Origin: Daejeonella oryzae DSM 19973
Lineage (GTDB): Bacteria; Bacteroidota; Bacteroidia; Sphingobacteriales; Sphingobacteriaceae
DNA: 64,000 nucleotides
Direction of reading: 5' to 3'
NCBI RefSeq assembly: GCF_000422945.1
Contig: NZ_AUHA01000002.1
Location: forward strand, 868,001-932,000
Both the position numbers and the translations under genes were made by a program. This document shows positions 46,212 to 54,816 of the stretch, in pieces. The first letter of the stretch is position 1. Every line of letters begins with the position of its first letter. Under the pieces are notes generated by a model. It did not search any database. It saw only the letters and a program-made list of their open reading frames with translations, and was not told where the DNA came from.

Positions 46212-46898
46212 CTAAAGCTTTAATTTTTGGCCAATTTGTAAAGTATTGCTTCTCAGGGCGTTTTTCTGCTTGATTTTTTTAACAGAAAGACCAAATTTAT
46301 CAGCAATCTCATTTAAGCTGTCGCCTTTTTTCACTTTGTAGATCTTAACACTCGAAGCAGTTTTAATGCTGGTTTTAGAAGGGCCAATCGGCTTATTATA
46401 CCCTGCGGCTTCTGCATAATCTGCAGGGCGATTATCAAACCGGTATAATTTATATTTTTTGATGGTTCCTAAAACCTGGCTCGCCCATGTTTTACTGGCC
46501 GCGTAACCTCCGCGACCAATACCTAAAACCCAGTTACGGTAATCGTAGTCAGAGTATTTATTAAATAAGTAGCTAAACTGTTTCCGGTTAGCCATCATGG
46601 AAATAAAGTCCTGATAAGAAGACTGTGCAGAGCTGTAATCTTTATAGGAAGACCGAATTTGTTTGTTGGAGTTGCGGCCTTTCATCCCAAAATGATTGTT
46701 CATGTACCGGGCAATTTTACTTGTGCCGTTGCCAGATTCATGCATGGCTACCGCTAAAATTACACTTGCCGGAATACCATGCTCATTCATTTGCTGGATG
46801 GCCAGATCTTTATACGTTTCTATATAATTCGGACCGCTTGTTTGTGCTATTGATACACTACTTATGAGTATAAGTACGATCGATAAAATTTTTCTCAT
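46212..46898 (-). CDS. Secreted N-acetylglucosaminidase with C-terminal LysM domain
   Basis: 228 residues. A signal peptide (~1-18, ending SSVSIA) is followed by the glucosaminidase domain (~25-160: GIPASVILAVAMHESGNGTS, NNHFGMKGRNSNKQI, VLGIGRGGYAASKTWASQV) and a LysM (KIYKVKKGDSLNEIADKFGL). It is the paralogue of the adjacent gene, sharing ESGNG and the LysM core, but has no lipobox, so it is periplasmic or secreted instead of lipid-anchored. The two probably arose by local duplication. Confidence 0.9.
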   Translation of the reverse strand: MRKILSIVLILISSVSIAQTSGPNYIETYKDLAIQQMNEHGIPASVILAVAMHESGNGTSKIARYMNNHFGMKGRNSNKQIRSSYKDYSSAQSSYQDFISMMANRKQFSYLFNKYSDYDYRNWVLGIGRGGYAASKTWASQVLGTIKKYKLYRFDNRPADYAEAAGYNKPIGPSKTSIKTASSVKIYKVKKGDSLNEIADKFGLSVKKIKQKNALRSNTLQIGQKLKL

Positions 46899-46900
46899 AA

Positions 46901-47539
46901 TTATTTTTTTCTGATAATCAGCAAACCGTCGCGTACCGGAAGTATTAACTTCTCAACCCGCGAATCATTGTTTACCATCAAATTAAATTTATTTATTTCT
47001 AAGGTGTCTGTGTCTGTAGCTTTTGCAGAAAGAACTTTACCGCTCCACAAAACATTGTCGACAATTATCAACCCTCCGGATCTCAGTTTGTCAAAAATCA
47101 GCTCGTAATATGTGCCGTTGTTTTTCTTATCAGCATCAATAAAAACAAGGTCGAAGGTTTCGTCCAGTTCCGGAATAATATTCAGCGCATTTCCCAGATG
47201 ATAGCGAATTTTTGAACTGTAAGATGATTGATTAAAACTGGCGGAGACCATATCTTCCAGTTCGGTATTCTTATCAATTGTGTGGATGATTCCGTTTTCA
47301 GAAAGCCCTTCTGCAAGGCATAAAGTAGCATATCCGGTATAGGTGCCAATTTCAAGAATGCGTGCCGGATGAGTTAATTTACTCAGCATGCTTAACACCC
47401 GGCCCTGGTAATGACCCGAAAGCATGCGGGGCATTAATACCTTTAAATGTGTCTCCCGGTTGATGTGTTTGAGCAGATCATCCTCAGGTTCACAATGTTT
47501 CTCCAGGTAGTTTGTAAGTTCATCGCTTAATAACTCCAT
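46901..47539 (-). CDS. SAM-dependent O-methyltransferase (class I, catechol-type)
   Basis: 212 residues. SAM motif I is ILEIGTYTGYATLCLAEGL and the metal-site motifs are TFDLVFIDADKKN and GLIIVDNVLWSGKV, as in caffeoyl-CoA/catechol O-methyltransferases. It probably methylates a hydroxyl group with a divalent cation. The natural substrate is unknown. A TAnnTTTG box ends five bases before its start, so a leaderless transcript is likely. The start of the next gene on the same strand lies 3 bp after its stop. Confidence 0.92.
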   Translation of the reverse strand: MELLSDELTNYLEKHCEPEDDLLKHINRETHLKVLMPRMLSGHYQGRVLSMLSKLTHPARILEIGTYTGYATLCLAEGLSENGIIHTIDKNTELEDMVSASFNQSSYSSKIRYHLGNALNIIPELDETFDLVFIDADKKNNGTYYELIFDKLRSGGLIIVDNVLWSGKVLSAKATDTDTLEINKFNLMVNNDSRVEKLILPVRDGLLIIRKK

Positions 47540-47544
47540 GGGCG

Positions 47545-47552
47545 CAAAGATA
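47545..47552 (-). promoter_or_regulatory. Promoter -7 element of the O-methyltransferase gene
   Basis: On the minus strand TATCTTTG matches TAnnTTTG and ends five bases before the start codon at 47539. Confidence 0.55.
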
Positions 47553-47668
47553 ATAATTTTTATTTTTTGCGATTTTCAGCCCAAAAAAGTCAAACGAAAA
47601 GCAGAATTTTTTACTCAGTAATTCATGAAATATGGTGAAGATTTTGTTTGAATAACCGCTTCCCGCTA

Positions 47669-49792
47669 CTACTTTTCTTCTTCCTCTTTTTCTATCACCG
47701 CTAAGGCCAGGCGGATTTTTAAATAGGAAATACTTTCATTAAGATGGTCAAAAATCGGTTTCATGGCTTTACTCTTTCCGCCTAAAAACCGAAGCGCCTT
47801 TTTAACCTGATCTACCTCTGTCCAGCTTACAAATTCTTCCAGACTGCTGATGTTTCCGCGGAGATATAAGTAAGCCAAATGAGAATACGCAGTCTGCGGA
47901 CTCATTTTTCGTTGGCTGGCTATCTCCTCGGGCTTTAAGCCCTGCTGATAAAGTAAAAGTGTTTCGCGGTAGGTATCGCCTCTTTGTTTTTTTGATTCGC
48001 CCAGAAAATCCAGAATTGCGTTTATGAATGCCTGTCCGTAGCGTTCCATTTTATGCTCGCCAACGCCTGTAATTTCCAGCATTTGAATTTGGTTTCTCGG
48101 CTTTTCTGAAGCCATAGCCTGCAGGGTAGCATCGCTGAATATGATATACGCCGGAACGTTTTCTTTCATCGCAAAATCACGGCGAACGTTTCGCAGGATG
48201 TCGAACAGTTCTTCGGTGGGAGCAAGCACCCGTTTCACTTTTTTCTCCCGGGAGGAAATCTCTTTCAAATCCAGCACCTGCAACACTGTAAGTTCAATCC
48301 GCTTTTTCCCGAATAAAATATCTCTGCCGGCAGCGGTAAGTTTCAGCGCAAAATTTTCATCGTAAGCAATTTCCAGTACACCCAGATTCAGCATTTGCAT
48401 GAGGTAGCGCTGCCAGTCCAGACTGCTGATATCCGAGCCGGCACCATGTGTTTTCAGCTGATCATATTTTGCATGGGTAATTTCTGCCCGCATAGATCCC
48501 CGCAATACATCAATAACCATTTGCGAACCTTCTTTTTCTGACATGCGGACAATGGCGGATAAGGCTTTCTGCACAATGACTGTTCCGTCGAAATGTTTTC
48601 TGGGATTTTTGCAGACATCGCAGTTGCCGCAATTCTCCGGCAGTGTTTCCGAAAAATAATTCAGCAATATCTTGCGGCGGCAGCTGTCGGCCTCGGCATA
48701 GTGCTGAATACGCTTTAATTTTTCTAAATTAATCTGAGCCTGTCCGCCTTCGCTGGCAAACTTGTTCAGTAAAATTATATCTGCATAGCTGTAATACAAA
48801 ATGGTTTCAGAAGGCAAACCATCGCGGCCGGCACGACCAATTTCCTGGTAATAGCCCTCCATGTTTTTGGGCATGTTAAAGTGGATCACCCAGCGTACAT
48901 TGGATTTATCGATTCCCATACCGAAGGCAATGGTGGCGCACACAATCTGCAGGTCATCATTAATAAAATCTTCCTGCACGCTTGACCGGTCATCCGCATC
49001 CATGCCGGCATGATAAAAATCAGCCTTAATTCCCGCCGACTTCAGTTTTTCGGCTACCTCTTCGCATTTATTGCGGCTTAGACAATAGATTATTCCGCTT
49101 TGATTATTGCGGCTTTTTATAAAACTAATGATCTCTTCTGTTTTTTGTTTTGGCTTTACGCCGATGCGGACATCCAGGCTGAGGTTTTTCCGGTCAAATG
49201 AAGAAACAAAGAGTTTGGGTTCACGCAATTTTAATTGTTTGCTGATATCTTTTCGTGTCACCTTATCGGCGGTAGCGGTTAAGGCAATAAAAGGAATTTC
49301 GGGAAACCGCTCCCTTAAAAAACCCATTTGAATGTATTCAGGCCTGAAATCATGTCCCCATGAAGAAATACAATGTGCTTCGTCAATTGCAAACAAAGCC
49401 GGTTTTGCCATCCGGGTAATTTGGTCCAGATCAGTGAGCAGTTTTTCGGGAGAGACGTACAGCAATTTAATGTCTCCGCGGAAGCAGGCTTCCAGAATTT
49501 CCTGTTGCTGATTATAATTTTGTGTGCTGTTTAAAAATTCGGCGCTGATGCCATTCACTTTCAGAGCGTCAACCTGATCTTTCATGAGTGAAATTAGGGG
49601 CGAAACCACAATACAGGTTCCGTCCATCAGCATGGCCGGAATCTGGAAACAAATGGATTTTCCTCCGCCGGTAGGCATTAGAACTAAGGCATCTTTTTTA
49701 TCCAGAACCCGTTCAATAATTTCGGCCTGATGAGGGCGAAACTGGTCGAAACCGAAATACTTTTTAAGAATTTCCTGAGCGGATGATATCAT
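47669..49792 (-). CDS. recQ: ATP-dependent DNA helicase RecQ
   Basis: 707 residues. DNA repair helicase. I start at 49792 (MISSAQEILKKYFGFDQFRP), the family N-terminus; an in-frame ORF reaches 49969 but its added residues overlap ruvX. Motifs: Walker A LMPTGGGKSICFQIP, DEAH box AIDEAHCISSWGHDFRP, helicase motif VI EIGRAGRDGLP, the zinc region CRRKILLNYF and CGNCDVC, a winged-helix region and the C-terminal HRDC-type sequence. A long C-terminal extension follows. It lies 16 bp downstream of ruvX. Confidence 0.96.
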   Translation of the reverse strand: MISSAQEILKKYFGFDQFRPHQAEIIERVLDKKDALVLMPTGGGKSICFQIPAMLMDGTCIVVSPLISLMKDQVDALKVNGISAEFLNSTQNYNQQQEILEACFRGDIKLLYVSPEKLLTDLDQITRMAKPALFAIDEAHCISSWGHDFRPEYIQMGFLRERFPEIPFIALTATADKVTRKDISKQLKLREPKLFVSSFDRKNLSLDVRIGVKPKQKTEEIISFIKSRNNQSGIIYCLSRNKCEEVAEKLKSAGIKADFYHAGMDADDRSSVQEDFINDDLQIVCATIAFGMGIDKSNVRWVIHFNMPKNMEGYYQEIGRAGRDGLPSETILYYSYADIILLNKFASEGGQAQINLEKLKRIQHYAEADSCRRKILLNYFSETLPENCGNCDVCKNPRKHFDGTVIVQKALSAIVRMSEKEGSQMVIDVLRGSMRAEITHAKYDQLKTHGAGSDISSLDWQRYLMQMLNLGVLEIAYDENFALKLTAAGRDILFGKKRIELTVLQVLDLKEISSREKKVKRVLAPTEELFDILRNVRRDFAMKENVPAYIIFSDATLQAMASEKPRNQIQMLEITGVGEHKMERYGQAFINAILDFLGESKKQRGDTYRETLLLYQQGLKPEEIASQRKMSPQTAYSHLAYLYLRGNISSLEEFVSWTEVDQVKKALRFLGGKSKAMKPIFDHLNESISYLKIRLALAVIEKEEEEK

Positions 49793-49808
49793 AGAACAGA
49801 CGGGTTTT

Positions 49809-50231
49809 TTATAGAAGATAATTCTTTTTTTCGAGGTAGGACTGCAGAATAATGGTAGCCGAAATAGTATCCACCCGTTCCTTATTCTGGCGGTCTGATT
49901 TTTTAAAACCGCTTTGAGCAATGGTTGCCGCAGCCATTTTGGAAGTAAAACGTTCGTCGATGCTTTCAATGGGAATATGCGGAAAGCTCTTTTTTAACAG
50001 CGTGATAAAACCTTTTACATGCTGGGCCGATTGTGATGGCGAGCCGTCCATTTGTTTGGGTTCGCCAACCACAAATAATTCTACCTGCTCGGCAAGCATA
50101 TATTTTTTTAAATATTCGGCCACGTCTTTCGGATGTATGGTTCCCAAGCCGGTAGCAATCAGCTGCAAAGGATCTGTAACAGCCATGCCGATACGTTTGG
50201 TTCCATAATCAAAAGCAAGGATGCGGGCCAT
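49809..50231 (-). CDS. ruvX: RuvX/YqgF-family Holliday junction resolvase-like nuclease
   Basis: 140 residues, RNase H-like fold. DYGTKRIGMAVTDPL carries the first acidic residue, VVGEPKQMDGSPS the family loop, and SIDERFTSKMAA with the second. YqgF in E. coli acts in 16S rRNA 5'-end maturation, so the resolvase name is a family label only. It is the first gene of the ruvX-recQ unit; the accessory region lies to its other side. Confidence 0.94.
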   Translation of the reverse strand: MARILAFDYGTKRIGMAVTDPLQLIATGLGTIHPKDVAEYLKKYMLAEQVELFVVGEPKQMDGSPSQSAQHVKGFITLLKKSFPHIPIESIDERFTSKMAAATIAQSGFKKSDRQNKERVDTISATIILQSYLEKKNYLL

Positions 50232-50598
50232 TGTAGTTTAGTGCTTGGTATGTATTATTTATAATTTTTGCTGCAAAGATAGGATTGTGAACCGGTAGAA
50301 TATTTGACTGTTGGTAAAATACTCGGGGGATATGCATGGGGCTTATTTTTAAAAACATGACAGCAAAAAGATGCGGATATAACTCAAAATTAATTATCAA
50401 ATTTATCTTTAAGACAATTTACGGCACTGCTGTAAAATGCTGCATAAACAAATCGAATACCTTTAAGTAACATCGGTCTACCTAAAGTGTCAGATCAGTA
50501 GACAATTAAATTTCACTTTTTTCCTATGAAAAGTTTAGTGCTTAATCCGCCTTCGCAAAGGGGCAATACGTTGTGCTTAATATAAATAAACCAGATAA
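50232..50598. other. Spacer with cassette-like element
   Basis: 367 bases with no supportable gene. Short inverted sequences occur throughout. At its right end lie TTTAGTGCT (50534-50542), a CGCCTT/AAAGGGG hairpin and ACGTTGT (50568-50574), which resemble the spacer at 51579-51716. Confidence 0.5.
50534..50574 (+). repeat. Cassette-like spacer element 1
   Basis: TTTAGTGCT, a short hairpin (CGCCTT...AAAGGGG) and ACGTTGT, which ends 24 bp before the next gene. The same words occur in spacer 2. Confidence 0.45.
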
Positions 50599-51063
50599 AT
50601 GAATATCAAAGAGCTAAATTCAACATCAGAGATTGATAAAAACATTAAACTTAAAGGTGTATATCTTCAATTTGAAAAACTACTCAGTGAAATGCGAAAA
50701 AGGGATTTGCCAGACTCGTTGGTGCTCTCTGTTAATCATGATATTGACGAGCTGAATTCAATTTCAGGCTCAGAAGCTGAATTAAGGAAAACATTAAAGA
50801 GAAAACAAACAACCATTATCAAATCCCTTGAAAAAGACCTGAAGCTGGTGCCTAAAAATTATTATCGTAATATCTGGTTAGCGGTTGGAATGGCTGCAAT
50901 TGGGATTCCGCTTGGTGTTGCTTTTGGAGCAAGCGTCGGGAATATGGCTTTTTTAGGTATAGGATTGCCAATTGGTCTGGCTATCGGAATTGCAATAGGT
51001 ACAGGAATGGACAAAAAAGCATTTGAAGAAGGAAGGCAGCTGGATCTGGAAATTAAACACTAA
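50599..51063 (+). CDS. Hypothetical protein with a glycine-rich membrane hairpin
   Basis: 154 residues, not recognised. The first ~95 are charged and helical. Residues ~95-140 hold a Gly/Ala/Ile-rich double hydrophobic segment (GMAAIGIPLGVAFGASVGN, MAFLGIGLPIGLAIGIAIGT), a glycine-zipper-like membrane hairpin. There is no signal peptide. It is the first of several same-strand small genes in the 50-53.7 kb region. Function unknown. Confidence 0.65.
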   Translation: MNIKELNSTSEIDKNIKLKGVYLQFEKLLSEMRKRDLPDSLVLSVNHDIDELNSISGSEAELRKTLKRKQTTIIKSLEKDLKLVPKNYYRNIWLAVGMAAIGIPLGVAFGASVGNMAFLGIGLPIGLAIGIAIGTGMDKKAFEEGRQLDLEIKH

Positions 51064-51236
51064 AACGCTGCCGTTTCCGTAATGGCTTTTGTATTTGAGC
51101 TGTAAGAAAATTAATAAAAAGATATTGAGCTATTGGAAATAGATACGCAGGGTTTTATCTTAAGTGATAACATGCGTATCCTTACTTGTTAGTTGTAATT
51201 TTAAAACTACGGAGCAAAATACACCGTGAATTTAAA

Positions 51237-51431
51237 ATGACTACGATCAAGGCAAAAATCTATTCAACTCTGATTTTACTTTCATCCGGTACATACTTTT
51301 TCTTAGCTTACATCGGCTATAAGGGTCACAACGTTGACTTAGAAAAAGTAAGAATCTATTCAAGAAATGTAACAGATATTGGAGAAATGATTCGGCATTC
51401 TTCTAAACATAGCTCAAAAGTATTTTATTAA
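51237..51431 (+). pseudogene. Short hypothetical protein, probable frameshifted remnant
   Basis: 64 codons from the ATG at 51237, encoding a hydrophobic N-terminus (STLILLSSGTYFFLAYIGY) and a charged part ending SSKHSSKVFY. A stop follows, but reading in another frame from 51434 gives a further 25 codons starting LQDLDQTLGVYRLSTGS, which look like a continuation. I suspect a longer protein has been broken by one or more frameshifts. Not recognised as a named family. Confidence 0.5.
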
Positions 51432-51732
51432 CGCTCCAAGACCTAGACCAAACTCTTGGTGTTTATAGATTGAGCACCGGGAGCCATCTTCTCAATATTC
51501 TTAGCATGTAATTATTACTATAAGAACGTCCTCAGAAAAAATACAGTGTTGAAAGACGACGAACTTTTCGTATCAAACCAACAGCTAACAACAGTTTGCA
51601 GCAATGCCGGTTCCGGTGGTTTATGAAAGTTGGGATTTTATAATATCTTTAGTGCTAGAATGTTAAGACACTGCTTTTTATCCAGCACTGCACCAAGTAT
51701 CAACGTTGTCCGCCCTACCAAAATTCAAAATT
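51432..51732. other. Spacer with cassette-like element 2
   Basis: 301 bases. The left ~80 contain the off-frame continuation of the broken gene; the right part is the palindromic element described separately. No other gene is supported. Confidence 0.5.
51579..51716 (+). repeat. Cassette-like spacer element 2 (attC-like imperfect palindrome)
   Basis: CAACAGCTAACAAC at the left and CAACGTTGTCC at the right (51701-51711) flank GCAGCAATGCCGG and, in inverted form, CCAGCACTGC, so the outer parts can fold back on each other. It contains TTTAGTGCT (51648-51656) and a TATCTTTA box. ACGTTGT ends 24 bp before the next start, as in element 1. Confidence 0.5.
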
Positions 51733-52257
51733 ATGAGATTAATTTCCTTCGAAATTGAAGAGAGAATGAGAGCATTAGGCTATTACCAAATAGCTGGTGG
51801 AATTTATGGAGTTTACGCAGCGATCCAACTATTTATTCAGGAATCAACTTTAGGTGGCTTAACTATGCTCCTATATATTTTTGGATTTAGTCTATTTGGA
51901 TTTTCCATATATTGTGGTAATCTTTTACGAGTAGCAAATATAAAAGGCATAAACCTCTCTCTATGGAATCAAATAATTCAAGTCCTTCAATTTAGCATCT
52001 CATCAATTGCGTTCGGTTATTTCTCTGGAATTAGATTTTCGTTCGGTTTTGATTGGTCAGATAGGTTTATACCGGATTTTGCACTTTCATTGTCGGGATT
52101 TTCAGTAGGCTACAATACAAATGCAACCACTGATTTTTTATTGATGATAAATGGATTTCCTTTAATAATTATATACCTATTAGACAAATTAGAAGATAAA
52201 ATTGAGCAACGAAAAAAGTTAATCGAACCAGACGTAGGTAAGGAGTTAAATAGTTAA
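51733..52257 (+). CDS. Four-TM hypothetical membrane protein
   Basis: 174 residues from the ATG at 51733; an upstream in-frame start at 51706 lies inside the palindromic element and is rejected. About four hydrophobic segments are present (YYQIAGGIYGVYAAIQLFI, LTMLLYIFGFSLFGFSIY, QVLQFSISSIAFGYFSG, FLLMINGFPLIIIYLL), and the charged tail ends the protein. Not recognised. Base usage looks more AT-rich than the neighbours, in line with a mobile cassette, but this was not measured. Confidence 0.65.
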   Translation: MRLISFEIEERMRALGYYQIAGGIYGVYAAIQLFIQESTLGGLTMLLYIFGFSLFGFSIYCGNLLRVANIKGINLSLWNQIIQVLQFSISSIAFGYFSGIRFSFGFDWSDRFIPDFALSLSGFSVGYNTNATTDFLLMINGFPLIIIYLLDKLEDKIEQRKKLIEPDVGKELNS

Positions 52258-52284
52258 ACGAAACTAAAAAGTACGAAAGAACAA

Positions 52285-52345
52285 CAACAGCTTTAAACAA
52301 TAGGTGTTGCAGTGGTTTTATAAAGCCGGTGTTTTTTATTACTTT
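52285..52345 (+). repeat. Cassette-like spacer element 3
   Basis: CAACAGCT is shared with element 2 (51579-51586), followed by TTGCAGTGG and TTTATAAAGCCGG, similar in order to the corresponding part of element 2. It ends with TTACTTTG, one base from TAnnTTTG, close to the next start at 52352. Confidence 0.4.
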
Positions 52346-52351
52346 GAATTT

Positions 52352-52861
52352 ATGAAAGATATTAAGTATCCAAGGTCATTTTCACACATTGGAATTTCAG
52401 TACCCGATATAGAAGGGGCGGTAAAATTCTACAATGAAGTAATGGGATGGTATATCATTATGAAACCATCTATTGTTAAAAAAGAAAGAGAAACTGCTAT
52501 TGGCCAAATGTGTATTGATGTGTTTGGTGAAGATTGGCAAGAATTTGAAATTGCGCATATGTCTACTTCGGATGGAATAGGAATAGAACTATTTAGTTTT
52601 CCGAATGGAGAAAAAAATGCTCCTGAATTTAAACCTTTTAATACGGGTCTGTTTCATTTTTGTGTTCAGGATCCAGACATTGAAGGCTTAACTAATAAAA
52701 TTGTTGAGAACGGTGGCAAGCAGCGTATGCCGATAAGGGAATATTATCCTAATGAAAAACCCTACAAAATGGTTTATGTAGAAGATCCATTCGGAATTAT
52801 TTTTGAAATTTATACACATAGTTATGAATTAACTTATTCTTCTGGAGCATATCAAAAATAG
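52352..52861 (+). CDS. VOC-family (glyoxalase/bleomycin-resistance fold) protein
   Basis: 169 residues from the ATG at 52352. Vicinal-oxygen-chelate fold: FSHIGISVPDIEGAVKFYNEV with the first His ligand, FHFCVQDPDIEG in the second half and YVEDPFGIIFEIYTHSY with the last Glu ligand. Relatives are metal-dependent enzymes such as lactoylglutathione lyases. Substrate unknown. It is one of the same-strand cassette-like genes. Confidence 0.88.
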   Translation: MKDIKYPRSFSHIGISVPDIEGAVKFYNEVMGWYIIMKPSIVKKERETAIGQMCIDVFGEDWQEFEIAHMSTSDGIGIELFSFPNGEKNAPEFKPFNTGLFHFCVQDPDIEGLTNKIVENGGKQRMPIREYYPNEKPYKMVYVEDPFGIIFEIYTHSYELTYSSGAYQK

Positions 52862-52942
52862 AAGACTGCATACAATTTCAAGAGTGTTTAATTTGCGGGT
52901 CCATGGATACCGCAACATTTTCTGTTTCATAAATTGATTATC

Positions 52943-53470
52943 ATGAATGTTGACAAACTCAACGAAACGCTTGATATCTGGATTACTGCTTTAAAACAAT
53001 ATGACTTCGACACTTTAGTTGCAAAACCTGATTCCGAAAACTGGTCACTTGGTCAGGTTTTCCGGCACCTGATTAATGAAACAAGTTATTATATTGGGCA
53101 AATCGAATATTGTCTGACCCACCATGAAAATAGTCTGGAACAAATGGAGGAAAATGCCGGACTTATATTTGCCAATAATGAATTCCCCAATGAAAGAATT
53201 AAAAATGATTCCCCGTCATCTCAAAATGTAAAGCAACCGGTAAAAAAAACCGAGTTACTTGAGGAAATGCATTTTTTAAAAACCCAATTAAATCAGCAGT
53301 GGAAAAAAATTAATGAAAACGTATCATCAGGCAAAACAAGACACCCCGGACTTGGATACTTCAACGCCCGGGAATGGTTTCAATTTTCTGAATTGCATTT
53401 GAGACATCACCTGAGACAAAGAAAAAGAATTGAAATTTCTATAAAATATCTCCCGCAAAATAATTGTTAA
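52943..53470 (+). CDS. DinB-superfamily protein
   Basis: 175 residues from the ATG at 52943. Four-helix DinB-like fold: NWSLGQVFRHLINETSYYIG with a His ligand, and the C-terminal FQFSELHLRHHLRQRKRIE carrying HxxxH. Three His would bind a metal. Related proteins act as thiol-dependent S-transferases, but many are uncharacterised. It is the last gene of the cassette-like region. A TTG nine bases upstream is less likely than this ATG. Confidence 0.82.
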   Translation: MNVDKLNETLDIWITALKQYDFDTLVAKPDSENWSLGQVFRHLINETSYYIGQIEYCLTHHENSLEQMEENAGLIFANNEFPNERIKNDSPSSQNVKQPVKKTELLEEMHFLKTQLNQQWKKINENVSSGKTRHPGLGYFNAREWFQFSELHLRHHLRQRKRIEISIKYLPQNNC

Positions 53471-53668
53471 CGAAAATGACGAACGGATAAAAGTGCTTTG
53501 CTATCCGGCATGGCATGCACCGAATTTCCTATACTTCGCAAATTTTCAAACCTTTATAAAATCCCCAAACTAATCAATTGGCATTCTTTAAAACCTTAAA
53601 ATCAATCTTCCCCGCGGTTTACAATATCTAAGTACAACTTACAGCGTACTTTTTACTATTTTGGCTGC

Positions 53669-54814
53669 ATGCAGTTCAGTGATATTATCGGGCAGGAAGA
53701 AGTGAAGCAGCATCTGGTACAAACGGTGCTCGAAAACAGGGTGAGTCATGCGCAGTTATTTTTGGGTCCGGAGGGTTCAGGGAGTTTGGCGCTGGCGCTT
53801 GCTTACGCCCAGTTTATTTCCTGCCTGGAGCCCGGCCCTGCCGATAGTTGCGGACATTGTTCCTCCTGTCGCAAGTACAGCAAGCTGATTCATCCCGATC
53901 TTCATTTTTCTTATCCCTTTTTCGCCAAAAAAGCGGAGGATACGGCGCTGAAGTATTTGTCGGAATGGCGTGAAGCCTTTCTTTCAAATCCGTACTTAAA
54001 CCTAAATGAATGGAGAAATCAGCTGGATGCAGAAAATAAACAGGCCAATATCAATATTGCTGAGTGCCACCAGATTATTCATAAGCTGAGCTTAAAGCCC
54101 TTTGAGTCTGAATACAAGGTGATGATTATGTGGCTGCCGGAGCATCTGGAAAAAGAAGGAAATTCGCTGTTAAAGATTATTGAAGAACCCGCACAAAAAA
54201 CACTGTTCCTGCTGGTGGCACAAAATCAGGATCAGATATTGCAAACCATTATTTCCAGAACGCAACTGGTTAAAATCCCCCGCTTAAAAGACCGGGATGT
54301 TTCTGAATTACTGATGTATAAAAAAGGAGTATCAGAAACCAAAGCATCGCAAATAGCTTACCTGAGTGAAGGAAATCTGCAGGCAGCGCTCACGTTTTTA
54401 CAGTCCGATGAAAATGATAATTTCCAGCTTTTTTCGGCCTGGATGCGTATGACCTATGCTGATCAGGGAGGCACTATCCTCGAGTTTGTAGACAAAGCGG
54501 CCAAGCTGGGCAGAGAAAACCAGAAGAATTTCCTGCGTTTCGGCATCAATATGATCCGCGAAAGCGTCCTGATTTTGTCGGGAGCTTCTCAGCTCGTTCA
54601 TTTGTCGGATGCCGAACTAAATTTCATCACAAATTTCAGTAGGTTTATGGACCTTCAAAAAGCGGAGGCTATTTCGGGAGAACTGGAGAAAGCGCATTAT
54701 CATGTGGAGCGCAACGCCAATCCTAAAATTTTATTTTTAGATGTATCTTTGCAATTAGTTAAAATTTTAAAGTTTAATACGCTCCCTGCGGGGACTCAAT
54801 ATATACAGAATTAA
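53669..54814 (+). CDS. holB: DNA polymerase III delta' subunit
   Basis: 381 residues. Clamp-loader AAA+ subunit. IIGQEEVKQHLVQTV opens the domain; the P-loop is degenerate (GPEGSGSLALA, no Lys), as expected for delta', which does not hydrolyse ATP. The zinc module CGHCSSCRKY is present, and the SRC motif is replaced by ISRTQLVKIPRL. It is followed 2 bp later by ricT, a common Bacteroidota pair. The ~200-bp spacer before it (53471-53668) has no gene. Confidence 0.92.
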   Translation: MQFSDIIGQEEVKQHLVQTVLENRVSHAQLFLGPEGSGSLALALAYAQFISCLEPGPADSCGHCSSCRKYSKLIHPDLHFSYPFFAKKAEDTALKYLSEWREAFLSNPYLNLNEWRNQLDAENKQANINIAECHQIIHKLSLKPFESEYKVMIMWLPEHLEKEGNSLLKIIEEPAQKTLFLLVAQNQDQILQTIISRTQLVKIPRLKDRDVSELLMYKKGVSETKASQIAYLSEGNLQAALTFLQSDENDNFQLFSAWMRMTYADQGGTILEFVDKAAKLGRENQKNFLRFGINMIRESVLILSGASQLVHLSDAELNFITNFSRFMDLQKAEAISGELEKAHYHVERNANPKILFLDVSLQLVKILKFNTLPAGTQYIQN

Positions 54815-54816
54815 TT

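Noticed and set aside
49793-49969. N-terminal extension of RecQ
   Set aside because: It overlaps ruvX in another frame and is not typical of RecQ; the family sequence begins at 49792.
50232-53668. Classical attC sites of an integron
   Set aside because: The spacers do not fit the strict RYYYAAC/GTTRRRY consensus, so only attC-like is claimed, and no integrase is in the window.
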